Shown here one piece after another: positions 1-8,320 of a stretch of 27,819 bases of DNA (position 1 is its first letter; each line of letters begins with the position of its first letter). The notes beneath the pieces are model-generated. The model saw only the letters and a list, made by a program, of their open reading frames with translations, was not told where the DNA came from and did no database searches. The stretch is from CAWKZT01 sp963854565 (GTDB taxonomy: Bacteria > Actinomycetota > Acidimicrobiia > Acidimicrobiales > JAHEJN01), in NCBI GenBank assembly GCA_963854565.1, contig CAWKZT010000006.1:1-27819 (forward strand), written 5' to 3'. The position numbers and the translations under genes were made by a program.

Positions 1-83
1 CCAAGCTGAAACAGCTATTCGGCAATCTCACCAACGTGGCTTCCAACAAAAAGTTCGTGGTGCTCAGCGCAACTCACCACTAA
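1..83 (+). CDS. C-terminal end of an unidentified protein (partial)
   Basis: A frame beginning at base 3 is open from the window edge to a TAA at 81-83 and encodes about 26 residues ending in FVVLSATHH. It is co-directional with the next gene and ends 82 bases before it. The other two forward frames are a frame closed by TGA at 7-9 and a frame that runs on to a TAA at 95-97, so the choice of frame is plausible but not proven. No domain can be recognised in so short a piece and no function is proposed. Confidence 0.4.
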   Translation, partial: KLKQLFGNLTNVASNKKFVVLSATHH

Positions 84-165
84 AGGAACCCCGCGGTTAA
101 GCGCAGCACATTGCGCGTCGTTGGCGGATTCCTGAAACGGGGAGAACGTCAGGCACACTTGAGCC

Positions 166-1170
166 ATGTTGTTGAGTTTGCTCGATCAGTCCCCCGTGTC
201 GGAAGGTTCTACGGCCAGTGATGCTCTGCAGAACACCATCAATTTGGCCCAACATGCCGAACGATTGGGCTACCACCGCTTCTGGGTAGCCGAACACCAC
301 AACTCGGAAGGTTTGGCTGGCTCCAGCCCCGAGATCATGATCGGGGCGATTGCCTCCGCCACCGAGACGATTCGTGTTGGTTCCGCTGGAGTCATGCTCA
401 CCCACTACAGCCCCTACAAGGTGGCCGAGAACTTCCGTGTTCTTGAAGCGCTGCACCCCGGGCGTATCGACCTTGGACTTGGTCGTGCGCCGGGTTCTGA
501 TCACATGACCATGCAGGCATTAGCGCGAGGCGGTACGCCGCTTGGAATCGAGTACTACCCCGCCCAGGTCGCTGAGACAATCGAGTTTCTCGATGACAAC
601 CTTCCCGACAGTCACCCTCTGCGGATGGTGCACGCGCTCCCCCAGGGCGACACCACTCCCGATATATGGTTGCTTTCATCAAGCCCCGACAGTGCGTCAA
701 TAGCAGCGCACCTGGGGCTGCCCCTTGGCTGGGCACACTTCTTTGCTGGCAGTGGACCTGGACCGGTCATTGGCTATCGCCGTCAGTACACCCCTAGCGC
801 CAAGTATCCCAGCCCAAAAGTAAGCCTCGCAGTTGGAGCGATCTGCGCCGCCACCAAAACCGAAGCCGAATACCTTGCTTCCAGCGTTCGTGCGTGGCGG
901 CGACGCGGGCTTCGAGGAGCAATCCCGGCACCTACTCAACCCCAGTTCGAAACACCCACTGACGCGTCCCTTCCCGACCCTCTCGCAATCCAAACCGGGC
1001 GACCTGCCAAGCCACTCACCGTCGGTACTCCCGATCAGGTAGTAGCCGAAATTCAGCAAATGGCCGACGAGTACGAGGCCGACGAAGTCGTCATTGTGAC
1101 GATTTGTCATGACCATGCTGCTCGGGTCCGGTCCTACGAACTCATCGCCCAAGCGAACGGTCAGATCTAG
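166..1170 (+). CDS. LLM class flavin-dependent oxidoreductase (luciferase-like monooxygenase)
   Basis: A 334-residue protein of the bacterial luciferase-like superfamily. The N-terminal strand LSLLDQSPVSEG, the FWVAEHHN motif near residue 40, VGSAGVMLTHYSPYKVAENF near 85-105 and the following GRIDLGLGRAPGSD block are typical of the MsnO8/YhbW-like subgroup, whose members use reduced FMN or F420 as a TIM-barrel monooxygenase or reductase. The length is normal for the subgroup. The substrate cannot be read from sequence. The ATG at 166 starts directly with the conserved first strand, so the start is well fixed, although no clear Shine-Dalgarno lies within 12 bases upstream. It is followed after 63 bases by ktrB, with no obvious functional link. 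Confidence 0.9.
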   Translation: MLLSLLDQSPVSEGSTASDALQNTINLAQHAERLGYHRFWVAEHHNSEGLAGSSPEIMIGAIASATETIRVGSAGVMLTHYSPYKVAENFRVLEALHPGRIDLGLGRAPGSDHMTMQALARGGTPLGIEYYPAQVAETIEFLDDNLPDSHPLRMVHALPQGDTTPDIWLLSSSPDSASIAAHLGLPLGWAHFFAGSGPGPVIGYRRQYTPSAKYPSPKVSLAVGAICAATKTEAEYLASSVRAWRRRGLRGAIPAPTQPQFETPTDASLPDPLAIQTGRPAKPLTVGTPDQVVAEIQQMADEYEADEVVIVTICHDHAARVRSYELIAQANGQI

Positions 1171-1233
1171 TATTCGGCAGATTTTCTACCAAATAACAAA
1201 GATCGCACTAAAAGGCTCTAGGATTTCTTGCCC

Positions 1234-2574
1234 ATGCAGCGTTCGCATCATCCGGGTGGATTAGTTGTTGGAGCCTTTGGCTCTTTGATCGGCCTTGGCA
1301 CAGTTTTACTGTCCTTGCCAGTGAGTCACCGGACGACTGCCGCCAATGGCGACATCAGTGTCGCTGATGCCTTTTTTACGGCTGTTTCTGCCGTGACAGT
1401 CACCGGCCTGACCGTGGTAGACACCGGCACCGAGTGGTCTCGTTTCGGCGAACTTGTCCTCCTGGTACTTATCCAGATTGGCGGCCTGGGAATCATGACC
1501 TTGGCTGGCTTCATCGGCATTATCCTCAATCGCCGATTGGGGGTCCGGGCCGGTCTGAGCGCAGGTGCCGAGATTGGTTTGGCCGACCTCGGCACGTTGC
1601 GGAGGTTAGTTCGCGACATAGTTGCCTTTGTCTTGGTAACCGAGTTTGTGGTTGCCATCTTGCTAACGATTCGGTTCCATATTGAGGACGACCATCGACT
1701 CCTGCACTCGATCCATCTTGGGGTTTTCCACTCAGTTTCGGCGTTCAACAACGCGGGCTTCTCCGTCATAAACGGCGGCCTAGAGCGTTACGTCGATGAC
1801 TGGTATATCAACATCGTTATCGCGCTCACATTCATCATTGGTGGGCTCGGGTTTCCTGTCGTGTTTGAGATCCGGCAGCGTTGGCGGAACCCTCATGCCT
1901 GGACATTGCACACCAAGGTCACCCTTACGGTTACGGCGGGTTTGCTCGCGGCCGGCACCCTCATGATCGCGCTGGTCGAATGGACGAACCACTCCACTCT
2001 TGCTTCACACGGCACACCCACCAAAATCCTGGCATCGTTCTTTCAGTCAGCCACGGCCCGAACCGCCGGTTTCCATACCCTTGACGTCAGTGCTTTGCGG
2101 GGTGGAACGTGGTTAGCGCTGATTTTGTTGATGGTCGTGGGTGCCAGCAGCGCCTCGACTGGTGGTGGTATCAAAACGTCTACGTTTGCGGTCGTCATTA
2201 AGGCCACCATTTCAGAGTTCCGACAAGACCCTCAGGTGTCAATGTTCGACCGGCGTATCTCACGCGCTATCCAACGTCAGGCGCTGGCACTCGTAGTCGC
2301 GGCGTTAGGCACCGTGGGAACTGCCACCTTTTTCTTGGCGATCATCAACGACGACATCGAGGTAGCGCAGTTGCTCTTCGAAGCCACCTCCGCATTCGGC
2401 ACCGTCGGTCTCAGCACCGGTGTCACGAACCAACTCGACACCATCGGCCGCCTGGCCGTTGCCGCCCTTATGTTCATTGGCCGCGTAGGTCCAATCACGT
2501 TCGGTACCGCGGTACTCTTGCGTCGCGAACCAAAGGCGTACGACTACGCCAAAGAAGATCTCATCGTCGGTTAG
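1234..2574 (+). CDS. ktrB: Potassium uptake channel subunit KtrB (TrkH/KtrB/HKT family)
   Basis: Integral membrane K+ (possibly Na+-coupled) translocating subunit, 446 residues. All four pore-loop selectivity segments of this family are visible: TVTGL (about 55-59), NNAGF (172-176), ARTAGF (275-280) and GTVGLS (389-394). The intramembrane-loop GASSASTGGGIKTST (about 303-317) and C-terminal FIGRVGPITFG are also typical. The length fits KtrB rather than the longer TrkH. A TTG at 1228 is a possible alternative start, but TAGGA at 1219-1223 sits 10 bases before the ATG at 1234 and only 4 before the TTG, so ATG is preferred. The regulatory subunit gene follows after 21 bases, so the two are probably one transcript. 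Confidence 0.95.
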   Translation: MQRSHHPGGLVVGAFGSLIGLGTVLLSLPVSHRTTAANGDISVADAFFTAVSAVTVTGLTVVDTGTEWSRFGELVLLVLIQIGGLGIMTLAGFIGIILNRRLGVRAGLSAGAEIGLADLGTLRRLVRDIVAFVLVTEFVVAILLTIRFHIEDDHRLLHSIHLGVFHSVSAFNNAGFSVINGGLERYVDDWYINIVIALTFIIGGLGFPVVFEIRQRWRNPHAWTLHTKVTLTVTAGLLAAGTLMIALVEWTNHSTLASHGTPTKILASFFQSATARTAGFHTLDVSALRGGTWLALILLMVVGASSASTGGGIKTSTFAVVIKATISEFRQDPQVSMFDRRISRAIQRQALALVVAALGTVGTATFFLAIINDDIEVAQLLFEATSAFGTVGLSTGVTNQLDTIGRLAVAALMFIGRVGPITFGTAVLLRREPKAYDYAKEDLIVG

Positions 2575-2595
2575 TCGAGTAGGAGTAAGCATCTC

Positions 2596-3306
2596 ATGCC
2601 ATCACTGTCAGGATTCCGTAACTGGGGAAACGATCATCGCGGTGACGATCGCCATGCTGCGGAGTCAGTGTTCATCGTCGGCCTCGGTAGATTCGGCACC
2701 GCCCTCGCGAAAAAACTGGTAACGCTCGACATCGAGGTCATGGCTATCGACACCGACAGTGACCTGGTTACCACTTGGGCCGACGAGCTCACCCACACGG
2801 TCGTCGCCGATGCCACTAATGCCACTGTGCTCGAACAACTCGGCGCCAAGAACTTTGATGCTGCCGTCGTCGCTATTGGCACTGGCATCGAGTCAAGTGT
2901 GCTTGCTACTGCGGCCTTGTGGGATGCAGGCTGCAAGAACATTTGGGCCAAAGCCATCAGTGACGAACATCGTCATATTCTCGAACGGGTCGGCGCCCAC
3001 CATGTTGTGCAGCCCGAAAAACAGATGGGCGAACGTGTGGCGCGTATTGTAGCCAACCATGTGGTCGACTATTTTGAGCTTGACGACGGATTCGTGCTGG
3101 CTGAGGTCGAAGCACCCGACTGCCTGGTCGACCGCTCACTTTCCGATAGCGAAATCCGCGCCAAATTTGGTGTCACCGTCGTGGCCATCAAACCCGTTGA
3201 TGGAACGTTTACCTATGCCACCGCCGACACCGTCCCCAGTGAGGGCGACCTCCTCGTGGCGGCCGGAGCCATCAAAGACATCGAGCGCTTCTCCAAGCTC
3301 CGCTGA
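2596..3306 (+). CDS. ktrA: Potassium uptake regulatory subunit KtrA (TrkA-N/TrkA-C)
   Basis: Cytosolic RCK-type regulator, 236 residues, expected to form an octameric ring gating KtrB in response to ATP/ADP and, in many Gram-positives, c-di-AMP. The Rossmann nucleotide-binding motif GLGRFG lies at about residues 29-34, with the acidic AIDTD at the end of strand 2. The N-terminal RCK_N domain spans about 24-140 and a C-terminal RCK_C domain (FVLAEVEAPDCLVDRSL through EGDLLVAAG) covers about 160-230. An AGGAG at 2581-2585 stands 10 bases before the ATG. The first 23 residues are polar and precede the domain. Pairing with ktrB supports the assignment. Confidence 0.94.
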   Translation: MPSLSGFRNWGNDHRGDDRHAAESVFIVGLGRFGTALAKKLVTLDIEVMAIDTDSDLVTTWADELTHTVVADATNATVLEQLGAKNFDAAVVAIGTGIESSVLATAALWDAGCKNIWAKAISDEHRHILERVGAHHVVQPEKQMGERVARIVANHVVDYFELDDGFVLAEVEAPDCLVDRSLSDSEIRAKFGVTVVAIKPVDGTFTYATADTVPSEGDLLVAAGAIKDIERFSKLR

Positions 3307-3310
3307 CTTT

Positions 3311-3733
3311 ATGGGCTCCGATCATCTACCCAGTGCCGTTAGCGCCAAGGAGATCGACGAGTACGTCAAATCAGAAATGGGCGCCAGTGCGACCACCGAA
3401 CGAGTCCATCAGGGGTTTGCTCGTTGCGTTACACCCTATGAGCTGTGCGGGTTGCGGCCGGGCGGCTACATCAGTGGCCCCACCATCATGCAACTCAGTG
3501 ACCTGGCCGCTTGGGTAGCAGTGTTTACCCACGCCGGCATCGTCCCTATGGCAGTCACCTGGGACTTACATGTCACGTTCCTGCGACCGGCAATTGGTGG
3601 CGATCTCATTGCCGAAGCCACCGTCAACAAGTTCGGGCGCATGACCCAAATTACGGTGATGATCTACGTGAGTCCCGACGAGAGCAAACCGGTGGCGACG
3701 GCCAGCGTCACGTACGCAGTGCCGAGTCGTTAA
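3311..3733 (+). CDS. PaaI-like hot-dog fold thioesterase
   Basis: A 140-residue single hot-dog domain protein, probably an acyl-CoA thioesterase of the PaaI/4HBT type. The central helix segment GYISGPTIMQLSDLAAW (about 56-72) corresponds to the catalytic helix, with the Asp of SDLA at the usual acidic position. The HGG that often precedes it is replaced by YISG, so activity on CoA esters is likely but not certain. The strand VTFLRPAIGGDLIAEATVNKFGR is typical. ATG at 3311 begins 4 bases after the ktrA stop and removes a long non-homologous extension. Its TAA overlaps the stop of the convergent livG within the tetranucleotide TTAA. Confidence 0.82.
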   Translation: MGSDHLPSAVSAKEIDEYVKSEMGASATTERVHQGFARCVTPYELCGLRPGGYISGPTIMQLSDLAAWVAVFTHAGIVPMAVTWDLHVTFLRPAIGGDLIAEATVNKFGRMTQITVMIYVSPDESKPVATASVTYAVPSR

Positions 3734-4524
3734 ACGGCGAATTCCGAGCCCAGATAGGCGGCGATAACGGCCGGGTCTTCCTGGATCTCACTCGGAAGGC
3801 CGATAGCAATCTGCTGGCCGAAGTCGAGCACCATGACGCGGTCGGCAATGTCCATGACCAGACCCATGTCGTGTTCGACGAGGACTATAGCGATACCTAA
3901 CTCGCGCTGAATATCGAGAATAAACCTGGCCATGTCTTCGGTTTCTTCGAGGTTCATGCCCGCCACGGGTTCGTCGAGCAACAGTAGTTCGGGTTCCATG
4001 GCTAGCGCACGGCCCAGTTCTACTCGCTTTTGATAGCCGTAGGGCAACAAGGCAACGGGATGCTTACGCCATTGTTCGATCTCGAGGAAATCGATGATGT
4101 CCTCGACCTTGCGGCGATTGGCAATTTCTTCTTTCTTTGCACCGCCCACCCACATGGCGCCGGCGAGCCAAGACTTTTCCATACGTATGTGGCGGCCGGT
4201 GAGCAGGTTGTCGATGACGTTCATCTGCGGGAAAAGCTCAATGTTCTGGAAGGTGCGGGCAATGCCAAGACGAGCAATATGGTCGGGGCGCTGGCCCATG
4301 ATGGACTCGCCCTTCCACCGAATGTCGCCTTCTTGCGGGCGATACACCTGACTGATGGTGTTGAAAATTGAGGTCTTGCCGGCACCGTTGGGCCCGATGA
4401 TGGCAAATAGTTCGCCCGGGTTGACGTTGAATGATGCACCGTTGATGGCAGTGACGCCACCGAAGCGCAACGTAATGTCTTCGACCTCTAGCAGCGGCTG
4501 AACCGGTGAGGATCCGTCGGTCAT
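3730..4524 (-). CDS. livG: Branched-chain amino acid-type ABC transporter ATPase LivG
   Basis: Cytosolic ATP-hydrolysing subunit of a HAAT-family importer, 264 residues. Walker A GPNGAGKT is at 44-51, the LivG-type signature LPYGYQKR at 160-167, Walker B LLLLDEP at 180-186 and the switch His in VEHD at 218. A GTG at 4533 is in frame, but the ATG at 4524 overlaps the livF stop as ATGA and has AAAGGTGG about 6 bases upstream, so ATG is preferred and translation is probably coupled to livF. It is the last gene of the operon. It would pair with LivF as the heterodimeric ATPase beneath LivH/LivM. Confidence 0.93.
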   Translation of the reverse strand: MTDGSSPVQPLLEVEDITLRFGGVTAINGASFNVNPGELFAIIGPNGAGKTSIFNTISQVYRPQEGDIRWKGESIMGQRPDHIARLGIARTFQNIELFPQMNVIDNLLTGRHIRMEKSWLAGAMWVGGAKKEEIANRRKVEDIIDFLEIEQWRKHPVALLPYGYQKRVELGRALAMEPELLLLDEPVAGMNLEETEDMARFILDIQRELGIAIVLVEHDMGLVMDIADRVMVLDFGQQIAIGLPSEIQEDPAVIAAYLGSEFAV

Positions 4525-5318
4525 GACAGCCACCTTTTGCGTCGTTTGTAGTGTTTAACATCGCGGAACGACTTCTTGGCGCCGCCTCCGTCGCTGTGCA
4601 GACCCAGATAGAACTCTTTGACGTCGTCGTCAGCTAGGAGTTTGTCCGGCGTGCCGTCCATCACGACTTTGCCGTTCTCCATGATGTAGCCGTAGTCAGC
4701 AATAGAGAGCGCCATCATGGCATTTTGTTCGATAAGCAGCACGCTCGTACCGCTCTTGTTGATGTCGACAATGATGTCACGAATTTGCTCTACCAACATG
4801 GGAGCGAGGCCGAGCGAAGGTTCATCGAGAATTAGAAGTTTGGGATCGGCCATCATGGCACGACCAATGGCCAGCATCTGCTGTTCGCCACCGGACATGT
4901 AGCCCGCGACTTGGGTGCGTCGCTCTTGCAAACGAGGGAAGAGTTCCATGACCCGGTCATAAGACGCCTTGGTCTTGGCCTTGTCTTTGACGGTCACGCC
5001 GCCGCAGATAAGATTTTCGTGCACGGTCATTTCGGCGAATACTCGACGCCCTTCCATAACCTGCGTGATGCCGGCATGAACAATGCCGGCCGGTTTGGTT
5101 CCCGATAGGTCGACACCGTTGAAGGTGATCGACCCCTTGGTGATGTTGCCATTGTGCACATCGAGCAACCCGCTGATGGAGCGCAAAGTGGTGGTCTTGC
5201 CCGCGCCGTTAGCACCAAGCAGTGCCACAATTTGGCCATCAGGAACTTCAATAGATAGGCCGCGCAATACGAGTATTACCTCGTTGTAGACGACTTCTAG
5301 GTTGGTAACTTCGAGCAC
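4521..5318 (-). CDS. livF: Branched-chain amino acid-type ABC transporter ATPase LivF, with basic C-terminal tail
   Basis: Second ATPase subunit of the HAAT importer, 265 residues. Walker A GANGAGKT is at 35-42, signature MSGGEQQ at 141-147, Walker B LLILDEP at 161-167. It starts at GTG (5318-5316), preceded by AAGGGG 4 bases upstream. The conserved LivF fold ends near FYLGL (236-240); the last 25 residues, rich in Lys and Arg (KKSFRDVKHYKRRKRW), extend beyond the roughly 235-residue family norm. The 3' end overlaps livG by 4 bases. The 113 bases between this gene and the upstream lipoprotein gene hold a strong hairpin, so expression may be lower than that of the binding protein. Confidence 0.93.
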   Translation of the reverse strand: MLEVTNLEVVYNEVILVLRGLSIEVPDGQIVALLGANGAGKTTTLRSISGLLDVHNGNITKGSITFNGVDLSGTKPAGIVHAGITQVMEGRRVFAEMTVHENLICGGVTVKDKAKTKASYDRVMELFPRLQERRTQVAGYMSGGEQQMLAIGRAMMADPKLLILDEPSLGLAPMLVEQIRDIIVDINKSGTSVLLIEQNAMMALSIADYGYIMENGKVVMDGTPDKLLADDDVKEFYLGLHSDGGGAKKSFRDVKHYKRRKRWLS

Positions 5319-5358
5319 AAATCCCCTTGGGACAATCGAGGGTTTACGGGAGCAGAAC

Positions 5359-5394
5359 CTGAGGGTGAGGCGGCCGAAGCTACCTCACCCTCAG
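5359..5394 (-). terminator. Intercistronic hairpin between binding-protein gene and livF
   Basis: A perfect 12-bp inverted repeat, CTGAGGGTGAGG at 5359-5370 and CCTCACCCTCAG at 5383-5394, with a 12-base loop. It lies 38 bases beyond the lipoprotein stop codon and 41 bases before the livF GTG. No run of T follows in the direction of transcription, so it is more likely a partial terminator or a 3'-end stabiliser than a full terminator. Such elements commonly give excess binding protein over ATPase subunits; that role here is inference. Confidence 0.7.
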
Positions 5395-5431
5395 TTCAAC
5401 TGATTACTTAGTTACTTGCTTAGATACTTAC

Positions 5432-6865
5432 TCAGGAAGGCTTGAAGCATGGCTCATAGACCCAAGCTTCGGCCGTCGGTGAGGAGTACGGTCCTTCAAT
5501 TGTCGAGAAGCCGTTGCTGGCTCCCTCAGTTGTGACCGTGGCCCCTGGGGTGTAGTCGGCCGAAGTGATGTCGTACAGGTAGCTTTCGCGAACCACGTTG
5601 TCGTTCGGTTCACCTGACCAGCTCTGGTTGGGAGCCAGGCCCTGTAGATCGGCTTCGATATCGTTCATGGCAGCGGTTATGCCGGCACGAGTGATATCGC
5701 CACTGTTGATGGCGTGCTCGATTGCCTGTGAGGCAATAAGACCTTCAATCCAGCTGATGATGTAAACATCATCGAACGGTGCATCGGGACGGAGTGCTTC
5801 CATCGTTGCCACCATGTGCTGCATGCCTGGCTCGTCGTTGGTGCCGTAAAGGGCCGTGTACGTCGAGTGGGTGTACGAGGTGTCGTAGATTCCGGCTAGC
5901 GGGGTGTTGAGCAACGCGGGGTTGTAGCTTGGTGAGTTACCACTCCACTGACCGGTGTAACCAGCCCCTGCGGCGCCACCGATGAGTCCAGCAGCAATCG
6001 ATGGGCTGACGGTAATCCACGTGAAGTCGGCACCTGAGGTAGCAATACCGGTGATTACCGGCGTCTGATCGGCCCCAGGAATAACGGCCGCTTGGCCGTC
6101 ATACACAATTTCGAGACCGAGGGCCTCAGCAGCAAGCTTGGCGCCAAGGGCACCGTCTTCGCCGTAGTCACCGGGGAAAGTGGCAATAGCGATCTTGTTG
6201 CCATAGGTCTCAGAGAGATACGTAACCGCGTTGATGGCTTCGACACAGTAGTTGGTCTGTACCTCAAAGACGTTGGCGCCAATTTCAGGATCGGCCCAGC
6301 CTGAGTACCAGGACAGTGGGATTATGGCCATTCCCTTGTCGACGGCATCTTCAGCGATCGCTGCGGTGTGCGGCGAGCCGGTGGAGTTCGTCAACATGAC
6401 AACAGATTCGTCTCCGTCACCGGAGAAGACATCCCAGTTTTCGAGATGGGTTGGAACGTCGTAGCCGTTGTCGATAACAACAGGTTCGATGGTCCAGCCT
6501 TGGATACCGCCGTTAGCGTTGACGTCTTCCCAGAAGGCCAATTGACCATCAACAATCTTGGTGGTGAGGGCGGCGAAGGCACCCGTAAGGTCGGCGTTCA
6601 TACCAACTCGGATGATCATGTTCTCGGCATCGACACCGATACCAGTGACAATTTCCACCTCTTCTACCTCAGCGGGCTCCGCAGCAGGCTCTTCAGCCGC
6701 AGCAGGCTCTTCAGCCGCAGCAGGCTCTTCAGCCGCAGCAGGCTCCTCGGCGGGAGCTGGTTCATCGGCGGGTGCCGCAGCGTCATCGCTACTGTCGCTA
6801 CCGCACGCAGCAGCCAACATAGCAAACGCTAACAGCATGGCTGTAAGCCATCGAAGTCGTCTCAT
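5432..6865 (-). CDS. HAAT-family ABC transporter substrate-binding lipoprotein (LivK-like)
   Basis: Extracytoplasmic lipoprotein, 477 residues, which would deliver ligand to LivH/LivM. A lipoprotein signal peptide ends in LAAAC with lipidated Cys21. An Ala/Glu/Pro-rich linker of about 50 residues follows, built from AAAEEP repeats. The Peripla_BP_6 (type I periplasmic-binding) domain starts at about IIRVGMNADLTGAF (near 84) and runs to the end. The ligand cannot be read; the neighbouring acyl-CoA ligase suggests a carboxylic acid, but amino acids remain possible. A strong GGAGGA stands 7 bases before the ATG. The stop TGA is followed in frame by TAA, TAA and TGA at four-codon intervals. Confidence 0.92.
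   Translation of the reverse strand: MRRLRWLTAMLLAFAMLAAACGSDSSDDAAAPADEPAPAEEPAAAEEPAAAEEPAAAEEPAAEPAEVEEVEIVTGIGVDAENMIIRVGMNADLTGAFAALTTKIVDGQLAFWEDVNANGGIQGWTIEPVVIDNGYDVPTHLENWDVFSGDGDESVVMLTNSTGSPHTAAIAEDAVDKGMAIIPLSWYSGWADPEIGANVFEVQTNYCVEAINAVTYLSETYGNKIAIATFPGDYGEDGALGAKLAAEALGLEIVYDGQAAVIPGADQTPVITGIATSGADFTWITVSPSIAAGLIGGAAGAGYTGQWSGNSPSYNPALLNTPLAGIYDTSYTHSTYTALYGTNDEPGMQHMVATMEALRPDAPFDDVYIISWIEGLIASQAIEHAINSGDITRAGITAAMNDIEADLQGLAPNQSWSGEPNDNVVRESYLYDITSADYTPGATVTTEGASNGFSTIEGPYSSPTAEAWVYEPCFKPS
6681..6752 (-). repeat. 18-bp tandem repeat coding for the AAAEEP linker
   Basis: Three identical copies of the 18-base unit GCAGCAGGCTCTTCAGCC (written on the + strand) occupy 6681-6698, 6699-6716 and 6717-6734. 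A fourth diverged copy is at 6735-6752. The unit is a multiple of three, so copy-number change would lengthen or shorten the lipoprotein's cell-surface linker without a frameshift. Confidence 0.9.
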
Positions 6866-6872
6866 TATTATT

Positions 6873-6878
6873 TCCTCC
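6873..6878 (-). promoter_or_regulatory. Strong Shine-Dalgarno of the substrate-binding lipoprotein gene
   Basis: GGAGGA on the minus strand, 7 bases before the ATG at 6865. It is the best ribosome binding site in the operon and contrasts with the coupled starts of the other genes. The 145-base gap between livM and this gene also holds a small perfect hairpin (GGCACC/GGTGCC, 6902-6916). I see no convincing promoter there. Confidence 0.75.
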
Positions 6879-7010
6879 AGGAAAAGTCGGTTGATTTCTG
6901 AGGCACCGGCGGTGCCAAAGATCTTGGGTGACTATTTCACCCCCGTAGGGACAACGCTGAAACAGTCGAGAAAGTTTCGCCCGATGTTGCTGGGCTTGGT
7001 AGCTATAGGT

Positions 7011-8318
7011 CTAGTAGCTAAAGGGCCATCGTTTCCAGTAGTTGCGCACGCGAACCCATACACCATAGAGGCCCATGGGTTCGCCGATCAAGAAAACAAT
7101 GATCAAGACGCCAAACAGCACGATGTTCCAGTCGAACACATTTAGCTGCCAACCGGGGGCCTGGGTGCCAGTGGCAATGACGCCAAAGTCGCCGTCAGGA
7201 CTCGTCAATACGACATCGGAAAGCGCCCCAGTAACACCGCCCTCGTTATCGGAAAGCCATTTGGTTACTTCCTCAACGAACTGCGGAATCATCACCACAA
7301 AGAAAGAGCCGATGACCATGCCCGAGGTGGTACCCGCCCCACCGATCAACAAGATGGCAATGAACTCGACCGAAAGGGTTAGTCCAAACTCGGTGGCCAA
7401 AATTTGCCCGCTCAACGCCGAGAACATTGCTCCGGCAATGCCGGCAAAGAACGAAGAGATAGCGAAGGCAATAAGTTTGTATTTGAACTCCGGAACGCCC
7501 ATGACCTCGGCGGCAATGTCACGATCGCGAATAGCTTGAAGGGCTCGACCGGTTCGAGTGCGCAAGATATTCTTGGCTACGACCACGGCGACGATGGTGA
7601 TAGTGAGGAAAAGCAAATACCGCTTCTGCGAGTCGGTGACGTCGAACCATAACCAATGGCCATCATCGGACAGGTTGACGAATGGCGTTTCTTCTTTCCA
7701 AATCCGGATATCAAGCTTGGGGAACTTTCGCCCCAGACCGGGGGCACCAGCAATCTTTCGGCCCCATGTGGTGTTGGAGAAGTGGATACCGACGAAGACT
7801 AAACCCAACGTAACAATGGCAAGGTACAACCCTCGTAGTTTCACGGCCACCGGAGAAACGGCAATACCAACAAGCGCCGCCATCACGCCAGCACCCGGAA
7901 GCCAAATCCAAATGGGTAGCCCATGGCCATAGGTACTACTGCCTGCAGTGCCGCCCAAAAAGACAGCGGTGCAGGCCCCGACACCCATAAAGAAGGCGTG
8001 TCCTAGAGATACCTGCCCAGCAACACCGCTCAAAATATTGAGACCAAGTGCCGCTACGACCAACACCATCACGCCGGTCATTGGCCGTATCCAGTCACTA
8101 TCACCAAGGAACCGGGCCAATGGCAAGCCGTCACCAAACGCCTTGCCAATTAGTGGCACACCCTCGAGACCAGGAACACCACCACTAAAGAATGGAAAGT
8201 CGAACGGTAAGACGAACAGGGTGAACAGAAATAGACCCATGAACATCTTTTGGGTCCAAGTGGGAAGCATTTGCGACTCTTGCGAGTAGGTCGTGTAAAG
8301 ATTTGGTCGACTCCGCAT
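7011..8318 (-). CDS. livM: Branched-chain amino acid-type ABC transporter permease LivM
   Basis: Inner-membrane permease of the HAAT importer, 435 residues. The BPD_transp_2 core contains the family motif AGQVSLGHAFFMGVGA (about 114-129) and the cytoplasmic coupling segment near QAIRDRDIAAEVMGV, followed by GGAGTTSGMVIGS. An insertion between transmembrane segments (about 190-230, KIAGAPGLGRKFPKLDIRIWKEE) and an extended hydrophobic C terminus are common in actinobacterial LivM. The ATG lies 2 bases after the livH stop (TGATCATG), so translation is likely coupled. Confidence 0.92.
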   Translation of the reverse strand: MRSRPNLYTTYSQESQMLPTWTQKMFMGLFLFTLFVLPFDFPFFSGGVPGLEGVPLIGKAFGDGLPLARFLGDSDWIRPMTGVMVLVVAALGLNILSGVAGQVSLGHAFFMGVGACTAVFLGGTAGSSTYGHGLPIWIWLPGAGVMAALVGIAVSPVAVKLRGLYLAIVTLGLVFVGIHFSNTTWGRKIAGAPGLGRKFPKLDIRIWKEETPFVNLSDDGHWLWFDVTDSQKRYLLFLTITIVAVVVAKNILRTRTGRALQAIRDRDIAAEVMGVPEFKYKLIAFAISSFFAGIAGAMFSALSGQILATEFGLTLSVEFIAILLIGGAGTTSGMVIGSFFVVMIPQFVEEVTKWLSDNEGGVTGALSDVVLTSPDGDFGVIATGTQAPGWQLNVFDWNIVLFGVLIIVFLIGEPMGLYGVWVRVRNYWKRWPFSY

Positions 8319-8320
8319 GA

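Noticed and set aside
3059..3310. 84-codon N-terminal extension of the thioesterase inside ktrA
   Set aside because: The extension is out of frame within ktrA and has no homology; the hot-dog domain begins after the ATG at 3311.
6558..7145. Open frame on the plus strand with a Ser/Ala-Gly repeat region
   Set aside because: It is the antisense of the lipoprotein signal peptide and AAAEEP linker; the repeat comes from that linker, and the lipobox and strong ribosome binding site support the minus strand.
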